A stretch of 64,000 bases of DNA from an uncultured Planctomycetaceae bacterium (lineage in GTDB: Bacteria > Planctomycetota > Planctomycetia > Pirellulales > Pirellulaceae), in NCBI GenBank assembly GCA_903863885.1, contig CAIPEB010000454.1:1-64000 (forward strand), written 5' to 3'. Positions 28,011 to 36,345 of the stretch are shown here, piece after piece. The position numbers and the translations under genes are program-made. The notes under the pieces were generated by a model. The model was not told the DNA's origin, did no database searches, and worked only from the letters and a program-made list of their open reading frames with translations. The stretch's first letter is position 1. Every line of letters begins with the position of its first letter.

Positions 28011-28430
28011 ATGTCCACGGATCCCAGCCAGAAACCCAAAATCATCGTCGACGACAACTGGAAAGAAAAAGTCCGCGCGGAACGGCAGACTCTTCAAAAG
28101 AAAGAGGAATCCCCGCCGCCCAAGCAGGAACAGCTGGAGATTCCCCCCGCGTCCTTCTCGTTTCTGGTCAGCTCGATGGCCACCCAGGTACTCGCCGAGC
28201 TCGGCCAGATCCCGGATTCCACGGGCAAGTCGATGGTGAGGTTCGATCACGCCAAGCACGTCATCGACACGCTCGGCATGCTTGAGGAAAAGACCCGCGG
28301 CAACCTGACGCACGAAGAATCCACCATGCTCACCCAGATTCTGCACGAACTGCGCATGGTCTTCGTTGCTGTTCGGCAACAGGCCGCCGCGGCCGCCGCG
28401 AAATCGGCGAGCCCCGACGCGGCCAAGTGA
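28011..28430 (+). CDS. DUF1844 domain protein
   Basis: A 139-residue soluble protein. Residues 1-45 are charged and probably disordered (KEKVRAERQTLQKKEE). The conserved DUF1844 region covers about 48-125: FSFLVSSMATQVLAELGQIP, DHAKHVIDTLGMLEEKTRGNLT and EESTMLTQILHELRMVFVAV. The C-terminus is Ala-rich. The domain is widespread in planctomycetes and other bacteria with no assigned function. GGAGG precedes the ATG at good spacing and the gene follows pyrG by 12 bp, so it is likely translated with it. Nothing shows a functional tie to CTP synthesis. Confidence 0.85.
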   Translation: MSTDPSQKPKIIVDDNWKEKVRAERQTLQKKEESPPPKQEQLEIPPASFSFLVSSMATQVLAELGQIPDSTGKSMVRFDHAKHVIDTLGMLEEKTRGNLTHEESTMLTQILHELRMVFVAVRQQAAAAAAKSASPDAAK

Positions 28431-28490
28431 TCGCGGCAGAGGACGATTGGGTCAACGCCAACGAACAAGTTCACTGTAGCTTTCGAGTGG

Positions 28491-28629
28491 CACGGGCTCT
28501 GCCCGTGTTCCTGGATCGTTCATCGGACATCAACTCGGCTCGTCGCATTTCCAGTCGAACAGATCAGGTTCTGAGTGCTGCCCGCCAGCACTGGCACAGC
28601 CAGTGGCACACGAACGAATTGATCAACTT
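28491..28629. repeat. Family C repeat, copy 1, with CACGGGC hairpin
   Basis: In the convergent spacer between the DUF1844 gene and uvrC, a small hairpin CACGGGC/GCCCGTG (28491-28507) is followed by the family C unit at 28589-28629: CACTGGCACAGCCAGTG, then GCACACGAACGAATTGATCAACTT. The same unit recurs at 39455-39493 and 44411-44443, also between convergent genes. Confidence 0.75.
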
Positions 28630-28659
28630 AGTCTCGCTCTCTGTCTTATTCGCAAAGCG

Positions 28660-30222
28660 TCAATCGTCGAGCGTTGATTTCTTGCGCAGCATGTGATGAT
28701 AGTGCTGCGCAAAGCGGTGCGCCTCGTCCCGCACGTACTGCAATAGCCTCAGCGCAAAGGAATGACGGCTGAGCCGCAGCGGCTCGTCCGCCGCAGGCAG
28801 GAAAACTTCTTCCTCGCGTTTGGCCAGTGAAATCAGCACCGGCGGCTCGATCTGCTGGTCGCGGAACGCGGCCATCGCGGCGTGCAGCTGTCCTTTGCCG
28901 CCGTCGATCAACAGAATGTCGGGAAACACCTCGCCCTCGTCGTACATGCGGCGGTAACGGCGCGAGACGACCTCGTGAATGCTGCGGAAATCGTCGATTC
29001 CGGCGACTTCGCGGATCTTGTATCTCCGATAGCCCGGCTTGAACGGCAGGCCGTCGAGGAACTGCACCACGCTCGCCACCGTCTGGTCGCCCCCCAGATG
29101 CGCAATGTCCACTCCCTCGATCGTTCGCGGCGTCTGCTCGAGTTTCAAGACCTTGCGGAGCCCCGACAGCCCTTTGCGGGGATCGATGTGAAATACCTCA
29201 GGTTGCACGTGCGTGTCGAGATCGCCCCGCTGGTCCAGTGTTTCGAGCATGCGGATCTCATCCCTGAGCCGCGCTGCTCTTTCAAACTCCAGCGCCGCAG
29301 ACGCGGCCTGCATCTCGTCCCGCATCTGCTTCAGCAGCGAGGATTTCTGGCCCTCCATGAACATGATCAGCCGGCGGATGTCGCGCCGGTATTCGTCCTT
29401 GCCGATCCTCAGGTTGCACGGCGCCGTGCATTGGTGAATGCTCGCCAGCAGGCACGGGCGGAACCACCTCCATCGTTCGTCGTTTTCGATGATGTCGAGC
29501 GAGCAGGTGCGGAACTGGAAGATCCTCTGCAGGACCTGAACCGCTCCCCGCAGATCGCCCGCGTTGGCGAACGGCCCGAACAGTTTGACTCCCCGATCCC
29601 TGGGTTCGCGCGTCACTTCGACGCGAGGGAAATCCTCGTGCGTCGAGACCATCAGGTACGGAAACGTCTTGTCGTCTTTAAGTTCCTTGTTGTGCCGGGG
29701 CTGCACGTCCTTGATCAGCCGGGCCTCGACCAGCAGCGCGTCGACCTCGCTCTCGCACTCGATGTAGTCCGCGTCGCAGATTTCTTTCACCCACGGCGCG
29801 GTCCGCCACTCCTCTTCGGCGCCCTTGTGGAAATAGCTGCTCGCACGCGAACGCAGGTTCTTCGCCTTGCCGACGTAAATCACGCGGCCGGCGGAGTCCT
29901 TCATCAGATAGACTCCCGGCTTTTGGGGAAACTCGCGGACTCGCGCCGCCGCCCGGCGGTTGCCCAGCGAATCCAGGGCGCCGGCCGGCATCTGCTCATC
30001 AGCCTCTGTCTGCCCGCCGTCCCCAAGCGGCGCTTCCGACCGGGAACTTGTTTCTGAATTCATGCTCCCCGTGGGGAGAGTCGGCCCGGCAGGGCCGGAG
30101 AGGGGGCACTGACCTTCCCCGCACGCCGCAGCGTCCGGCCCTTCCGTGCTGCGGGAGGGTGAATTGGGCTTTTCCAGCACGTTCTGAGATAGTTCTTCGG
30201 CCGGTTGCTCGTCTTCGTCCAT
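28660..30222 (-). CDS. uvrC: Excinuclease subunit UvrC, no C-terminal HhH, in-frame repeat near N-terminus
   Basis: A 520-residue nucleotide-excision-repair nuclease subunit. Residues 12-60 come from the family A element (PNSPSR...GEGQCPL). The GIY-YIG nuclease follows (about 101-180: PGVYLMKDSAGRVIYVGKAKNL). The UVR motif (LEFERAARLRDEIRML) binds UvrB. The RNase-H-like 5' nuclease domain keeps VDIAHLGGDQTVAS, LLIDGGKGQL and RDEAHRFA. The protein stops right after that domain at KKSTLDD, so the helix-hairpin-helix pair of the roughly 600-residue E. coli type is missing. The ATG at 30222 is chosen for GGGAG at 30232-30236; a start at 29991, after the repeat, is possible and would leave the nuclease intact. 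It follows the mutase gene by 77 bp. Confidence 0.9.
   Translation of the reverse strand: MDEDEQPAEELSQNVLEKPNSPSRSTEGPDAAACGEGQCPLSGPAGPTLPTGSMNSETSSRSEAPLGDGGQTEADEQMPAGALDSLGNRRAAARVREFPQKPGVYLMKDSAGRVIYVGKAKNLRSRASSYFHKGAEEEWRTAPWVKEICDADYIECESEVDALLVEARLIKDVQPRHNKELKDDKTFPYLMVSTHEDFPRVEVTREPRDRGVKLFGPFANAGDLRGAVQVLQRIFQFRTCSLDIIENDERWRWFRPCLLASIHQCTAPCNLRIGKDEYRRDIRRLIMFMEGQKSSLLKQMRDEMQAASAALEFERAARLRDEIRMLETLDQRGDLDTHVQPEVFHIDPRKGLSGLRKVLKLEQTPRTIEGVDIAHLGGDQTVASVVQFLDGLPFKPGYRRYKIREVAGIDDFRSIHEVVSRRYRRMYDEGEVFPDILLIDGGKGQLHAAMAAFRDQQIEPPVLISLAKREEEVFLPAADEPLRLSRHSFALRLLQYVRDEAHRFAQHYHHMLRKKSTLDD
30044..30188. repeat. Family A element, copy 4, inside uvrC
   Basis: About 145 bp with the standard hairpin order (CTCCCCGTGGGGAG; CGGCCCGGCAGGGCCG; a degenerate CGCCGCAGCGTCCGG segment; CTGCGGGAGGGT) and the ending CCAGCACGTTCTGAG. 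It lies in the 5' part of uvrC and is read through in frame on the minus strand, adding about 48 residues ahead of the GIY-YIG domain. The frame used is the same one used by the copy inside the oxidoreductase gene at 57185. Confidence 0.88.
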
Positions 30223-30299
30223 GTCGCATCGCTCCCGCTCTCGATAAGCCTGCGCAATTGTAGGCGCGAGCTCAAAGAGGGGCCAACGTCGCGGATCGG

Positions 30300-32129
30300 T
30301 CACTCGATGCTGTTGGCGAACGCGTTCAGGTCGGCTTCGATTCGCGCCAATCGTTGCGCCATGTCCTGCTTGGTCTGCTCGAGGTCGGCCAGTTGCTCCG
30401 CCGGCACGAAGGTGAACAGGTAGAACTTCACCTTGGGTTCCGTGCCCGATGGCCGGATGCCGATGTAGTTGCCCGGTTCGGAAAGGTCGAGCATCACGAG
30501 TTCGCCCCGGTGCGCGTCGAGCGGCGTGACTTTGCCCTGGGCATCGCGGCGAGTCAGATTGCCGTAGTCGCGGACGCCGACGACTTCGAGGCCTCCGAGG
30601 GAACGCGGGGGCTCCTGCCTCAGACGCGCCATCATGGCCCGCATCCGGGTCATGCCTTCCGAGCCGAGCATGGCCAGGTTGACCGTGTGTTCGGCGTGGT
30701 AACCGTGCTGCCAGTACAGCGAATCGAGCTTGTTGTGGAGCGTCTTGAATTCCGAACGGACCTGCGCGGCCAGTTCGGCCATCAGCATGCAGGCAACCGC
30801 GCCGTCCTTGTCGCGTGCGTAGGTTCCAACGAGATAGCCGTGCGATTCCTCGAGTCCCAGCACGAATCGCTCAGGGCCCGATTCGTCGACCTGACCGCCG
30901 ATGTACTTGAAGCCGACGTGCAGGTCCCCGTGCGTTTTGATGCCGTACGAATCGGCGATGCGGCGGATCATCTCGGTCGTGACGAGCGTTTTGACCACGT
31001 AGTGCTCGGGGGAAATCGTCTTGGCCCGACTGCGCCGATCGAGAACGAAGTCGGTCAGCAGGGCGCCGAGTTGATTTCCCGAAAAGGTCTTCCATTGGCC
31101 GGACTTGTCGGAAGTCACCGGCGCGGCGCATCCCATTCGGTCGCAGTCGGGGTCCGTGGCGAGAATCAGATCGACGCCCGTGGCCTTGGCCTGTTCGATG
31201 ATGCTGTCGAAAACCTTCGGGTTTTCCGGGTTGGAGACGTGTCCCGGCACATTGGGAAAGTCGCCGTCCGGTTTGGCATGCGGGGCGAACACCTCGGCGT
31301 TGGCGAACCCGTCGGCGGCCAGCGCGGGGCACACCGCCGAGGCGCCGACGCCGTGCAGCGGCGAGTACAGGATCTTCACGTCGCGCGGTCCCGGGAACTG
31401 CTGCGTCCGCACTTTGTCGATGAAGGCGGCGTCGACTTCCGCCGTGCAGATTTCGACCCGGCCGTCGCTCACGGCCTTGTCAAACGGCGCCTGATGGATC
31501 TCCTGCACCCGCATCACCTCGTCGATGATGGCCTGATCGTGCGGCGGAAGCACCTGACCGCCGGTCGACCAGTAGACCTTGACCGCGTTGTCGCTCGGAG
31601 GGTTGTGGCTGGCCGTCACCATGATGCCGCAGTCGCACTGCTTGTATCTCACGAGGAACGACAGTTCGGGCGTGCTTCGATAGTCGTCGAGGAAATAGAC
31701 CTTAAATCCCGATGCGACCATGATGCCGGCGCACAGTTCGGCGAAATGTCGGGAATTGTGCCGTGTATCGTAGGCCAGCGCGCACGAGAGCGAGCCCTTC
31801 GCGCCCAGATACGATTTGACGTAGTTCGCCAGGCCCTGTGCGCTCTCGCCGATCGTGCGGTCGTTGATGGCGTTGCAGCCGATCGGGTACATGCGGCCGC
31901 GGCGGCCGCCCGTGCCGAAGGGGATCACCGTCCAGAAGGCGTCGTCGAGTTCCTTCCACTTGCCCTGGTCCACATGCTCGACGATCCGGGCGACGTACTC
32001 GGAGTAGCGAGGTTCGGTCAGCCAGCCCCGGATGTTCGTTTCGGCGCCGGGGGATAGCTTTCCGGAAGCCGCCGCTTCGGAGACTTGACGTAGCGTTGCC
32101 TGCACATCGAGGGCTTGGTTCCGCGACAT
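30300..32129 (-). CDS. Phosphoglucomutase/phosphomannomutase, PGM2-like
   Basis: A 609-residue alpha-D-phosphohexomutase interconverting hexose 1- and 6-phosphates. The active-site phosphoserine is Ser174 in TASHNPPSDN; the metal loop is DPDCDRMG; the sugar-binding loop is GLEESHGY; the phosphate-binding loop is RPSGTEPK. The long form with FGTGGRRGRMYPIG near residues 71-84 is typical of the PGM2/PgcA group, larger than the 450-residue GlmM type. The ATG at 32129 begins the conserved region; upstream in-frame sequence looks like spacer. It is transcribed with uvrC and away from the GlmM-like gene. It likely feeds glucose or mannose 1-phosphate to the nucleotidyltransferases at 2-4.5 kb. Confidence 0.92.
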   Translation of the reverse strand: MSRNQALDVQATLRQVSEAAASGKLSPGAETNIRGWLTEPRYSEYVARIVEHVDQGKWKELDDAFWTVIPFGTGGRRGRMYPIGCNAINDRTIGESAQGLANYVKSYLGAKGSLSCALAYDTRHNSRHFAELCAGIMVASGFKVYFLDDYRSTPELSFLVRYKQCDCGIMVTASHNPPSDNAVKVYWSTGGQVLPPHDQAIIDEVMRVQEIHQAPFDKAVSDGRVEICTAEVDAAFIDKVRTQQFPGPRDVKILYSPLHGVGASAVCPALAADGFANAEVFAPHAKPDGDFPNVPGHVSNPENPKVFDSIIEQAKATGVDLILATDPDCDRMGCAAPVTSDKSGQWKTFSGNQLGALLTDFVLDRRSRAKTISPEHYVVKTLVTTEMIRRIADSYGIKTHGDLHVGFKYIGGQVDESGPERFVLGLEESHGYLVGTYARDKDGAVACMLMAELAAQVRSEFKTLHNKLDSLYWQHGYHAEHTVNLAMLGSEGMTRMRAMMARLRQEPPRSLGGLEVVGVRDYGNLTRRDAQGKVTPLDAHRGELVMLDLSEPGNYIGIRPSGTEPKVKFYLFTFVPAEQLADLEQTKQDMAQRLARIEADLNAFANSIE

Positions 32130-32389
32130 GGCGAGAATGCTCCTTGCGACCGGGCTGGATCGGTTGTCATCTGGAACGTCAGTGACGCAGCCGCGACCGG
32201 CGGAAAACGTCGAGCGGATTCGCCCGTTTGCACCGCGGATTCCGCGGGTATTGGTTCCGGCCGGCCTTGGCTTCGGGAATCCGATTGTAGGGTCATTATC
32301 CGCTGACCGGAAGGCGGTGAAACTGTATAACGATGCTCGTGCAGAGCCGTTCCCTTTGTGGCACAAACCGTCAATCAAGGAACATCGCG
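32130..32389. promoter_or_regulatory. Divergent spacer between two phosphohexomutase genes
   Basis: These 260 bp must carry the promoters for the minus-strand mutase/uvrC pair and the plus-strand GlmM-like gene, because both start codons face outward. I could not pick reliable -35/-10 pairs. AAGGAA at 32377-32382 serves the glmM-like ATG at 32390. Confidence 0.4.
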
Positions 32390-33736
32390 ATGAAAGAGCC
32401 GATCATCAGCGTATCGGGTTTGCGCGGCGTAATTGGAGAAAGCCTGACGCCCGATCTGGCCATGCGGTTTGCGGTCGCATTCGCCAGCGACCTTCAGGCC
32501 GGTCCCATCGTGCTGACTCGCGACGGTCGGGGGAGCGGGTGGATGCTGGGCGAGGCGATCCGCGCGGGGCTGTGCGCGATCGGTCGCGAAGTCCTCGACG
32601 GCGGCGTCGCCGCGACGCCGACCACGGGCGTGCTGGTGCGGGAACGCTCGGCCGCCGGCGGCATTCAGATCTCGGCCAGCCACAATCCCGCACCGTACAA
32701 CGGTATCAAGCTGTTTCACGCCAAGGGCCAGGTTCTAGACGCGGTCTCCGGCGAAGCCGTGCTGCGTCGATTCCGTGCGGGCGAATACGCATGGGTGGAC
32801 CAGGCGCGGCTGGGTAAAGTGACCGTGGCCGAGGATACGCTTTCGCATCACCTTCGGCTGGTGCTTTCCACGGTGAACGTCGAGCGGATCCGCGCCCAGC
32901 GCTACCGCGTGCTGCTCGATTCCAACGGAGGCGCCGGAAGCCTGCTCGGCCATCGCTTGCTTGAAGCTCTGGGATGCCGGATTACGCAACTCGGCGGCGA
33001 GCCCAACGGGCACTTTGCGCATCCGCCCGAACCGACGCTCGAGAACCTGACGGAAGTTCAGAAAGCCGTGGTTCATGCACCGGCGAATATCGGTTTCTGT
33101 CAGGACCCCGACGCCGATCGCCTTGCGTTGATCGACGAAACGGGCCATTACATCGGCGAGGAATATACGCTCGTGCTTTGCCTCGACCATGTGCTGCGCA
33201 CGCACCGCGGCCCGATCGTCACCAACTGCTCGACCAGCCGCATGTCGCAGGATATTGCCCAGCGCTACGACGTTCCCTTCCATCGCAGCGCGGTGGGCGA
33301 AGCCAACGTCGTCGGGTTGATGCAGCGCGAAGGGGCCGTTTTCGGCGGCGAAGGAAACGGGGGGCCCATCGATCCCCGCGTCGTCTACGTGCGGGACAGC
33401 TTCGTGGGCATGGCGCGCGTGCTTGACGCGATGGCCGAACGCCAGATTCCCTTGAGCCAGTGGGTTCGCGAATTGCCGCGCTACGCCATCCACAAAACCA
33501 AGGTCACGCTCGAACCGCAACAGGTCGGCGCCGCGCTGGACGCATTGCAGCGCGGCTTCGCCGATGCAACGCCCGATCGTCTCGACGGACTGCGGCTGGA
33601 TTGGCCCGATCGATGGCTGCTCGTTCGGGCCAGCAACACGGAGCCTATCGTGCGCATCGTCGCCGAAGCCCCGCAACTCGGACAGGCCGAGGATCTCTGC
33701 CGAAGGGCCCGCTCGATCCTCGCGGAACTGGCGTGA
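32390..33736 (+). CDS. glmM: Phosphoglucosamine mutase-like phosphohexomutase
   Basis: A 448-residue mutase, the length of GlmM, which converts glucosamine 6-phosphate to glucosamine 1-phosphate for UDP-GlcNAc. The N-terminus ISVSGLRGVIGESLTP matches the GlmM/ManB start. The phosphoserine is Ser97 in ISASHNPAPYNGIKLF; the metal loop is DPDADRLALID; the sugar loop is GEGNGG, the form seen in GlmM rather than GEMSGH of ManB; the phosphate loop is RASNTEPIVRI. The gene stands alone on the plus strand, divergent from the larger mutase. Together with the UAP-like gene it would complete a route to UDP-GlcNAc. A broader phosphomannomutase role is possible. Confidence 0.88.
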   Translation: MKEPIISVSGLRGVIGESLTPDLAMRFAVAFASDLQAGPIVLTRDGRGSGWMLGEAIRAGLCAIGREVLDGGVAATPTTGVLVRERSAAGGIQISASHNPAPYNGIKLFHAKGQVLDAVSGEAVLRRFRAGEYAWVDQARLGKVTVAEDTLSHHLRLVLSTVNVERIRAQRYRVLLDSNGGAGSLLGHRLLEALGCRITQLGGEPNGHFAHPPEPTLENLTEVQKAVVHAPANIGFCQDPDADRLALIDETGHYIGEEYTLVLCLDHVLRTHRGPIVTNCSTSRMSQDIAQRYDVPFHRSAVGEANVVGLMQREGAVFGGEGNGGPIDPRVVYVRDSFVGMARVLDAMAERQIPLSQWVRELPRYAIHKTKVTLEPQQVGAALDALQRGFADATPDRLDGLRLDWPDRWLLVRASNTEPIVRIVAEAPQLGQAEDLCRRARSILAELA

Positions 33737-33796
33737 TGAGATTCGTGGAATGCGAATGCCAGTAGACGGTATGGGCGGTAGACGCGGACACCCAAT

Positions 33797-33864
33797 CGTG
33801 GGTTGAAACCCACGGCCACCTTCATGCCGTCGCTACGAGGCTCCGGACTCCGGACTCCAGACTC
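33797..33864. repeat. Family B palindrome, copy 2, joined to a GGACTC tandem
   Basis: CGTGGGTTGAAACCCACG hairpin with the same tail as copy 1 (ACCTTCATGCCGTCGCTACG), followed directly by a short CTCCGGACTC tandem (33841-33864) that ends at the stop of the next gene. It lies between convergent genes. The tandem resembles the one inside the oxidoreductase gene at 57067. Confidence 0.8.
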
Positions 33865-34998
33865 TTATTCAGCCTGCGGCGACGGCGGTTTGGCGAATGT
33901 TCGCGAACCGAAGGTCCGCTCCCGGTAAAGGACGAGTGCGTGAGTCGCGTGATAGACCGCGCCGCACTCCAGCGGCAGGTCCCGCGTCGTGTGCAGGATA
34001 TCGCACAGCGCGACGGCCGCCCGCTTGATCCACGGAGCTTTCGCTTCTTCATCCGAGGAGGCCAGCATGACGAATTCGAGGATGTGCCCCGTAGCTGTGA
34101 GGTTTTGGGCCAGATCCGCCGAGGTGCCGGGACGCGAGTCGAAGAACCGCGTCGAGAACGTACCGTCGGGATTCTGCAAGCGCTGAGTCAACGCAATCGA
34201 TGATCGAATGCGCTCATCGGCCTTCGCCCAAACGCCCTCCAGTCGCCCGCCCTGGCTCAGGTGCCGGTTCAGGCTCACGGCCATTCCCATCAAGCGATGC
34301 GTGCCTCCGCACGCGCTGGTCGTTATCTCCTGGTCCAGTTCAATCTCCATCAGCCGCTCGATGCTCCATTCCTGGCCGTCCATCGCCTTCCACTTGGCCG
34401 ATGTGGGCAGGTAGGTGGTCAGGCCGACCAGCGTCCAGCTGTATTCCCGCATCACGTTGCGGGGCAGGTCCCACTGCACCTGCGAAACATACTCGGACAT
34501 CGTGTAGGTCCGGCCGCCGACCACCAGCTTTTCGTCCGGCTTCAATCCGCACTGAGCCAGCAGCGCGAGCCACTGATCCTGATGACCCTGTCCCGTCTTG
34601 GTGCCGGCTTCAACGACGGCTCGCAGACCGTGATCGCCGGGCTCCATCGTCCAGCCTTTCATCTTGCCGCCCTGCAGCAGATAGTCCACCGCAAAGACCT
34701 GCTTGCCGCCTTCCGCTTCGATCCGGAACTCGCGGCCAAACGCAAGCACGCCGTGGAGAATCTGCCACGCTGCGTGGTCCTGAAGATTCAATCGCCGCGT
34801 GTAGGACTCGTCGAGCGTTTCGTCGAGCAGCTGGCGCAGGGCATCTCCCTCAGGCAGTTGCTGTGCGGCTTCCTTTCCGGACGGTTCCTTGTCAGAGGGG
34901 CGTGTCGCGGTGCGCTGATCGCAACTCGCCAGCCCCCATGTGCATGCGGTCAGCATCGCCGGGGCGATCAGGCGATTAAGCCACTTTGAGTATTGCAT
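33865..34998 (-). CDS. Probable lipoprotein with alpha-toroid-like domain
   Basis: A 377-residue protein of unknown function. The N-terminus (MQYSKWLNRLIAPAMLTACTWGLASC) is a lipoprotein-type signal with candidate lipobox cysteines in LTAC or LASC. After a charged spacer, the body is helical, with repeated motifs such as LNLQDHAAWQILHGVLAFGRE, GGTHRLMGMAVSLNRHL and ALTQRLQNPDGTFSTRFF. These recall the helical repeats of the terpenoid-cyclase/prenyltransferase alpha-toroid fold. No DxDD or QW catalytic motif is obvious, so enzymatic activity is not supported. The ATG at 34998 begins the signal; upstream frame is spacer. It is probably monocistronic and convergent with the GlmM-like gene. Confidence 0.75.
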   Translation of the reverse strand: MQYSKWLNRLIAPAMLTACTWGLASCDQRTATRPSDKEPSGKEAAQQLPEGDALRQLLDETLDESYTRRLNLQDHAAWQILHGVLAFGREFRIEAEGGKQVFAVDYLLQGGKMKGWTMEPGDHGLRAVVEAGTKTGQGHQDQWLALLAQCGLKPDEKLVVGGRTYTMSEYVSQVQWDLPRNVMREYSWTLVGLTTYLPTSAKWKAMDGQEWSIERLMEIELDQEITTSACGGTHRLMGMAVSLNRHLSQGGRLEGVWAKADERIRSSIALTQRLQNPDGTFSTRFFDSRPGTSADLAQNLTATGHILEFVMLASSDEEAKAPWIKRAAVALCDILHTTRDLPLECGAVYHATHALVLYRERTFGSRTFAKPPSPQAE

Positions 34999-35463
34999 GG
35001 CGGTTTCTACCTCAATTGCTGCTGCGACTTTCGATGCCGCCGCGTGTACGGACACAACCCGGGCAGTGATCGCGGGACGCAAAGATCGATGGCGAAATAC
35101 TTTGGGTTGCTGAAATCGACTCTCAATTGCGAAATCGAAATGCCCACGAGGAAAGAATAACACGGGAAGAGCGCCGGGCAACGCGTGCCGAGGGGGAAAG
35201 TGGCCCCCGTGCGCGCGGCCGGTTGTTTCCGCGGGTTGAAATCCACGTCAACGCAGGATGAAGAAGCGATGCCGGAAAAAAGCTAGGCACCCCGCCGTGG
35301 GTTGAAACCCACGGCCGAATGTTCGCATTCTCCTCCACCACTACCGTCCACCGTCCTCCGGCCGGTCACGTGCACTTGCCAACGCGGCAGCGGGGCGAAC
35401 AATATCTAAAGAACGAGTTGCGTGATACGAAGACAGATAAAGGCCCGACTCGAGGACCATGAA
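34999..35463. other. Divergent spacer with family B palindromes
   Basis: This 465-bp spacer lies between the lipoprotein and the protease genes. It contains a clean family B hairpin (35295-35326, CCGTGGGTTGAAACCCACGG, without the usual tail) and a decayed one at 35230-35249 (CGCGGGTTGAAATCCACG). A short CTACCGTCCACCGTC low-complexity run follows near 35341. No gene is supported. Confidence 0.65.
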
Positions 35464-36153
35464 ATGCCGATGCCGCTTTTCAACTTTCAGCTGCTGCTGT
35501 TCCTGGCGCCTGCAATCCTGCTGGGGATCATTGCCCAGATCATGGTGCGTTCGGCCTACGCCCAGACACAGCGTCTTGCGGCCAGCATGACCGGGTTCGC
35601 GGCGGCGCGTCGCATGCTCGATGCGGCCGGTTTGAATTCGGTAGATATCGAGCAGATACCCGGCACGCTCAGTGATCATTATGACCCATCCCACAAGGTC
35701 CTGCGGCTGAGCACCGACGTGTTCCACGGTCGCTCGATCGCATCGGTCGGCATTGCCGCGCACGAAGCCGGCCATGCGTTGCAGGACGCTCAGCGTTACG
35801 CTCCGTTGGTGATCCGCAACGCGGCCGTGCCGCTGGCCAGTTTCGGAAGCAGCGCGGGAATGATCCTGATCATGCTCGGTGCCGCCATGGCGGCATCTTT
35901 TGTGCTTTGGGCCGGCATTATCCTCTTCGCGGGCGTCGTGTTTTTCCAGTTGGTGAACCTGCCGGTTGAGTTCAACGCGAGTTCCCGCGCGAAAGAGCAG
36001 TTGGTGCAGCTGGGGATCATCGACCAGAACGAGTTGCCCTACGTGCGCAAGGTGCTTAACGCGGCGGCTCTCACCTACGTGGCCGCGACGCTCCAGTCGC
36101 TCCTGACGCTGATCTACTACGTGCTGGCTTTCACGGGAAGGCGCGACGAATAG
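35464..36153 (+). CDS. YugP-type membrane zinc metalloprotease
   Basis: A 229-residue integral membrane protein of the YugP/neutral zinc metallopeptidase family. A first helix spans about residues 5-27. The zinc motif HEAGH is at 100-104, after the family-typical SDHYDPSHKVLRLS and ASVGIAAHEAGHALQDA. Two or three more helices follow (about 120-165 and 205-225), with the conserved NLPVEFNASSRA between them. Length matches YugP (about 225). The ATG at 35464 has GAGGA upstream; an earlier in-frame start would add 14 charged residues and is less likely. It is monocistronic as far as seen. Its substrate is unknown. Confidence 0.92.
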   Translation: MPMPLFNFQLLLFLAPAILLGIIAQIMVRSAYAQTQRLAASMTGFAAARRMLDAAGLNSVDIEQIPGTLSDHYDPSHKVLRLSTDVFHGRSIASVGIAAHEAGHALQDAQRYAPLVIRNAAVPLASFGSSAGMILIMLGAAMAASFVLWAGIILFAGVVFFQLVNLPVEFNASSRAKEQLVQLGIIDQNELPYVRKVLNAAALTYVAATLQSLLTLIYYVLAFTGRRDE

Positions 36154-36345
36154 CCGCAGTTTTGCACAGGCGGGAATCGCGGTTTTTCGCGCGGTTTTTC
36201 CGCTGATTGACGGCTTGCTTGGCCGCCGTTACGATACATGCCCGCATTATTTCGATGGCGGATTTCGCGCTGCGCGAACAGCCGCGGGCGAGGCCTCTTC
36301 GGTGCCTCCGGCCGCGTTTCGGCAAATATCAAAAGGAGCGACTCC

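Noticed and set aside
30354-32057. 567-codon plus-strand frame opposite the phosphohexomutase
   Set aside because: The mutase on the other strand has every catalytic loop. This frame has no ribosome-binding site or family match.
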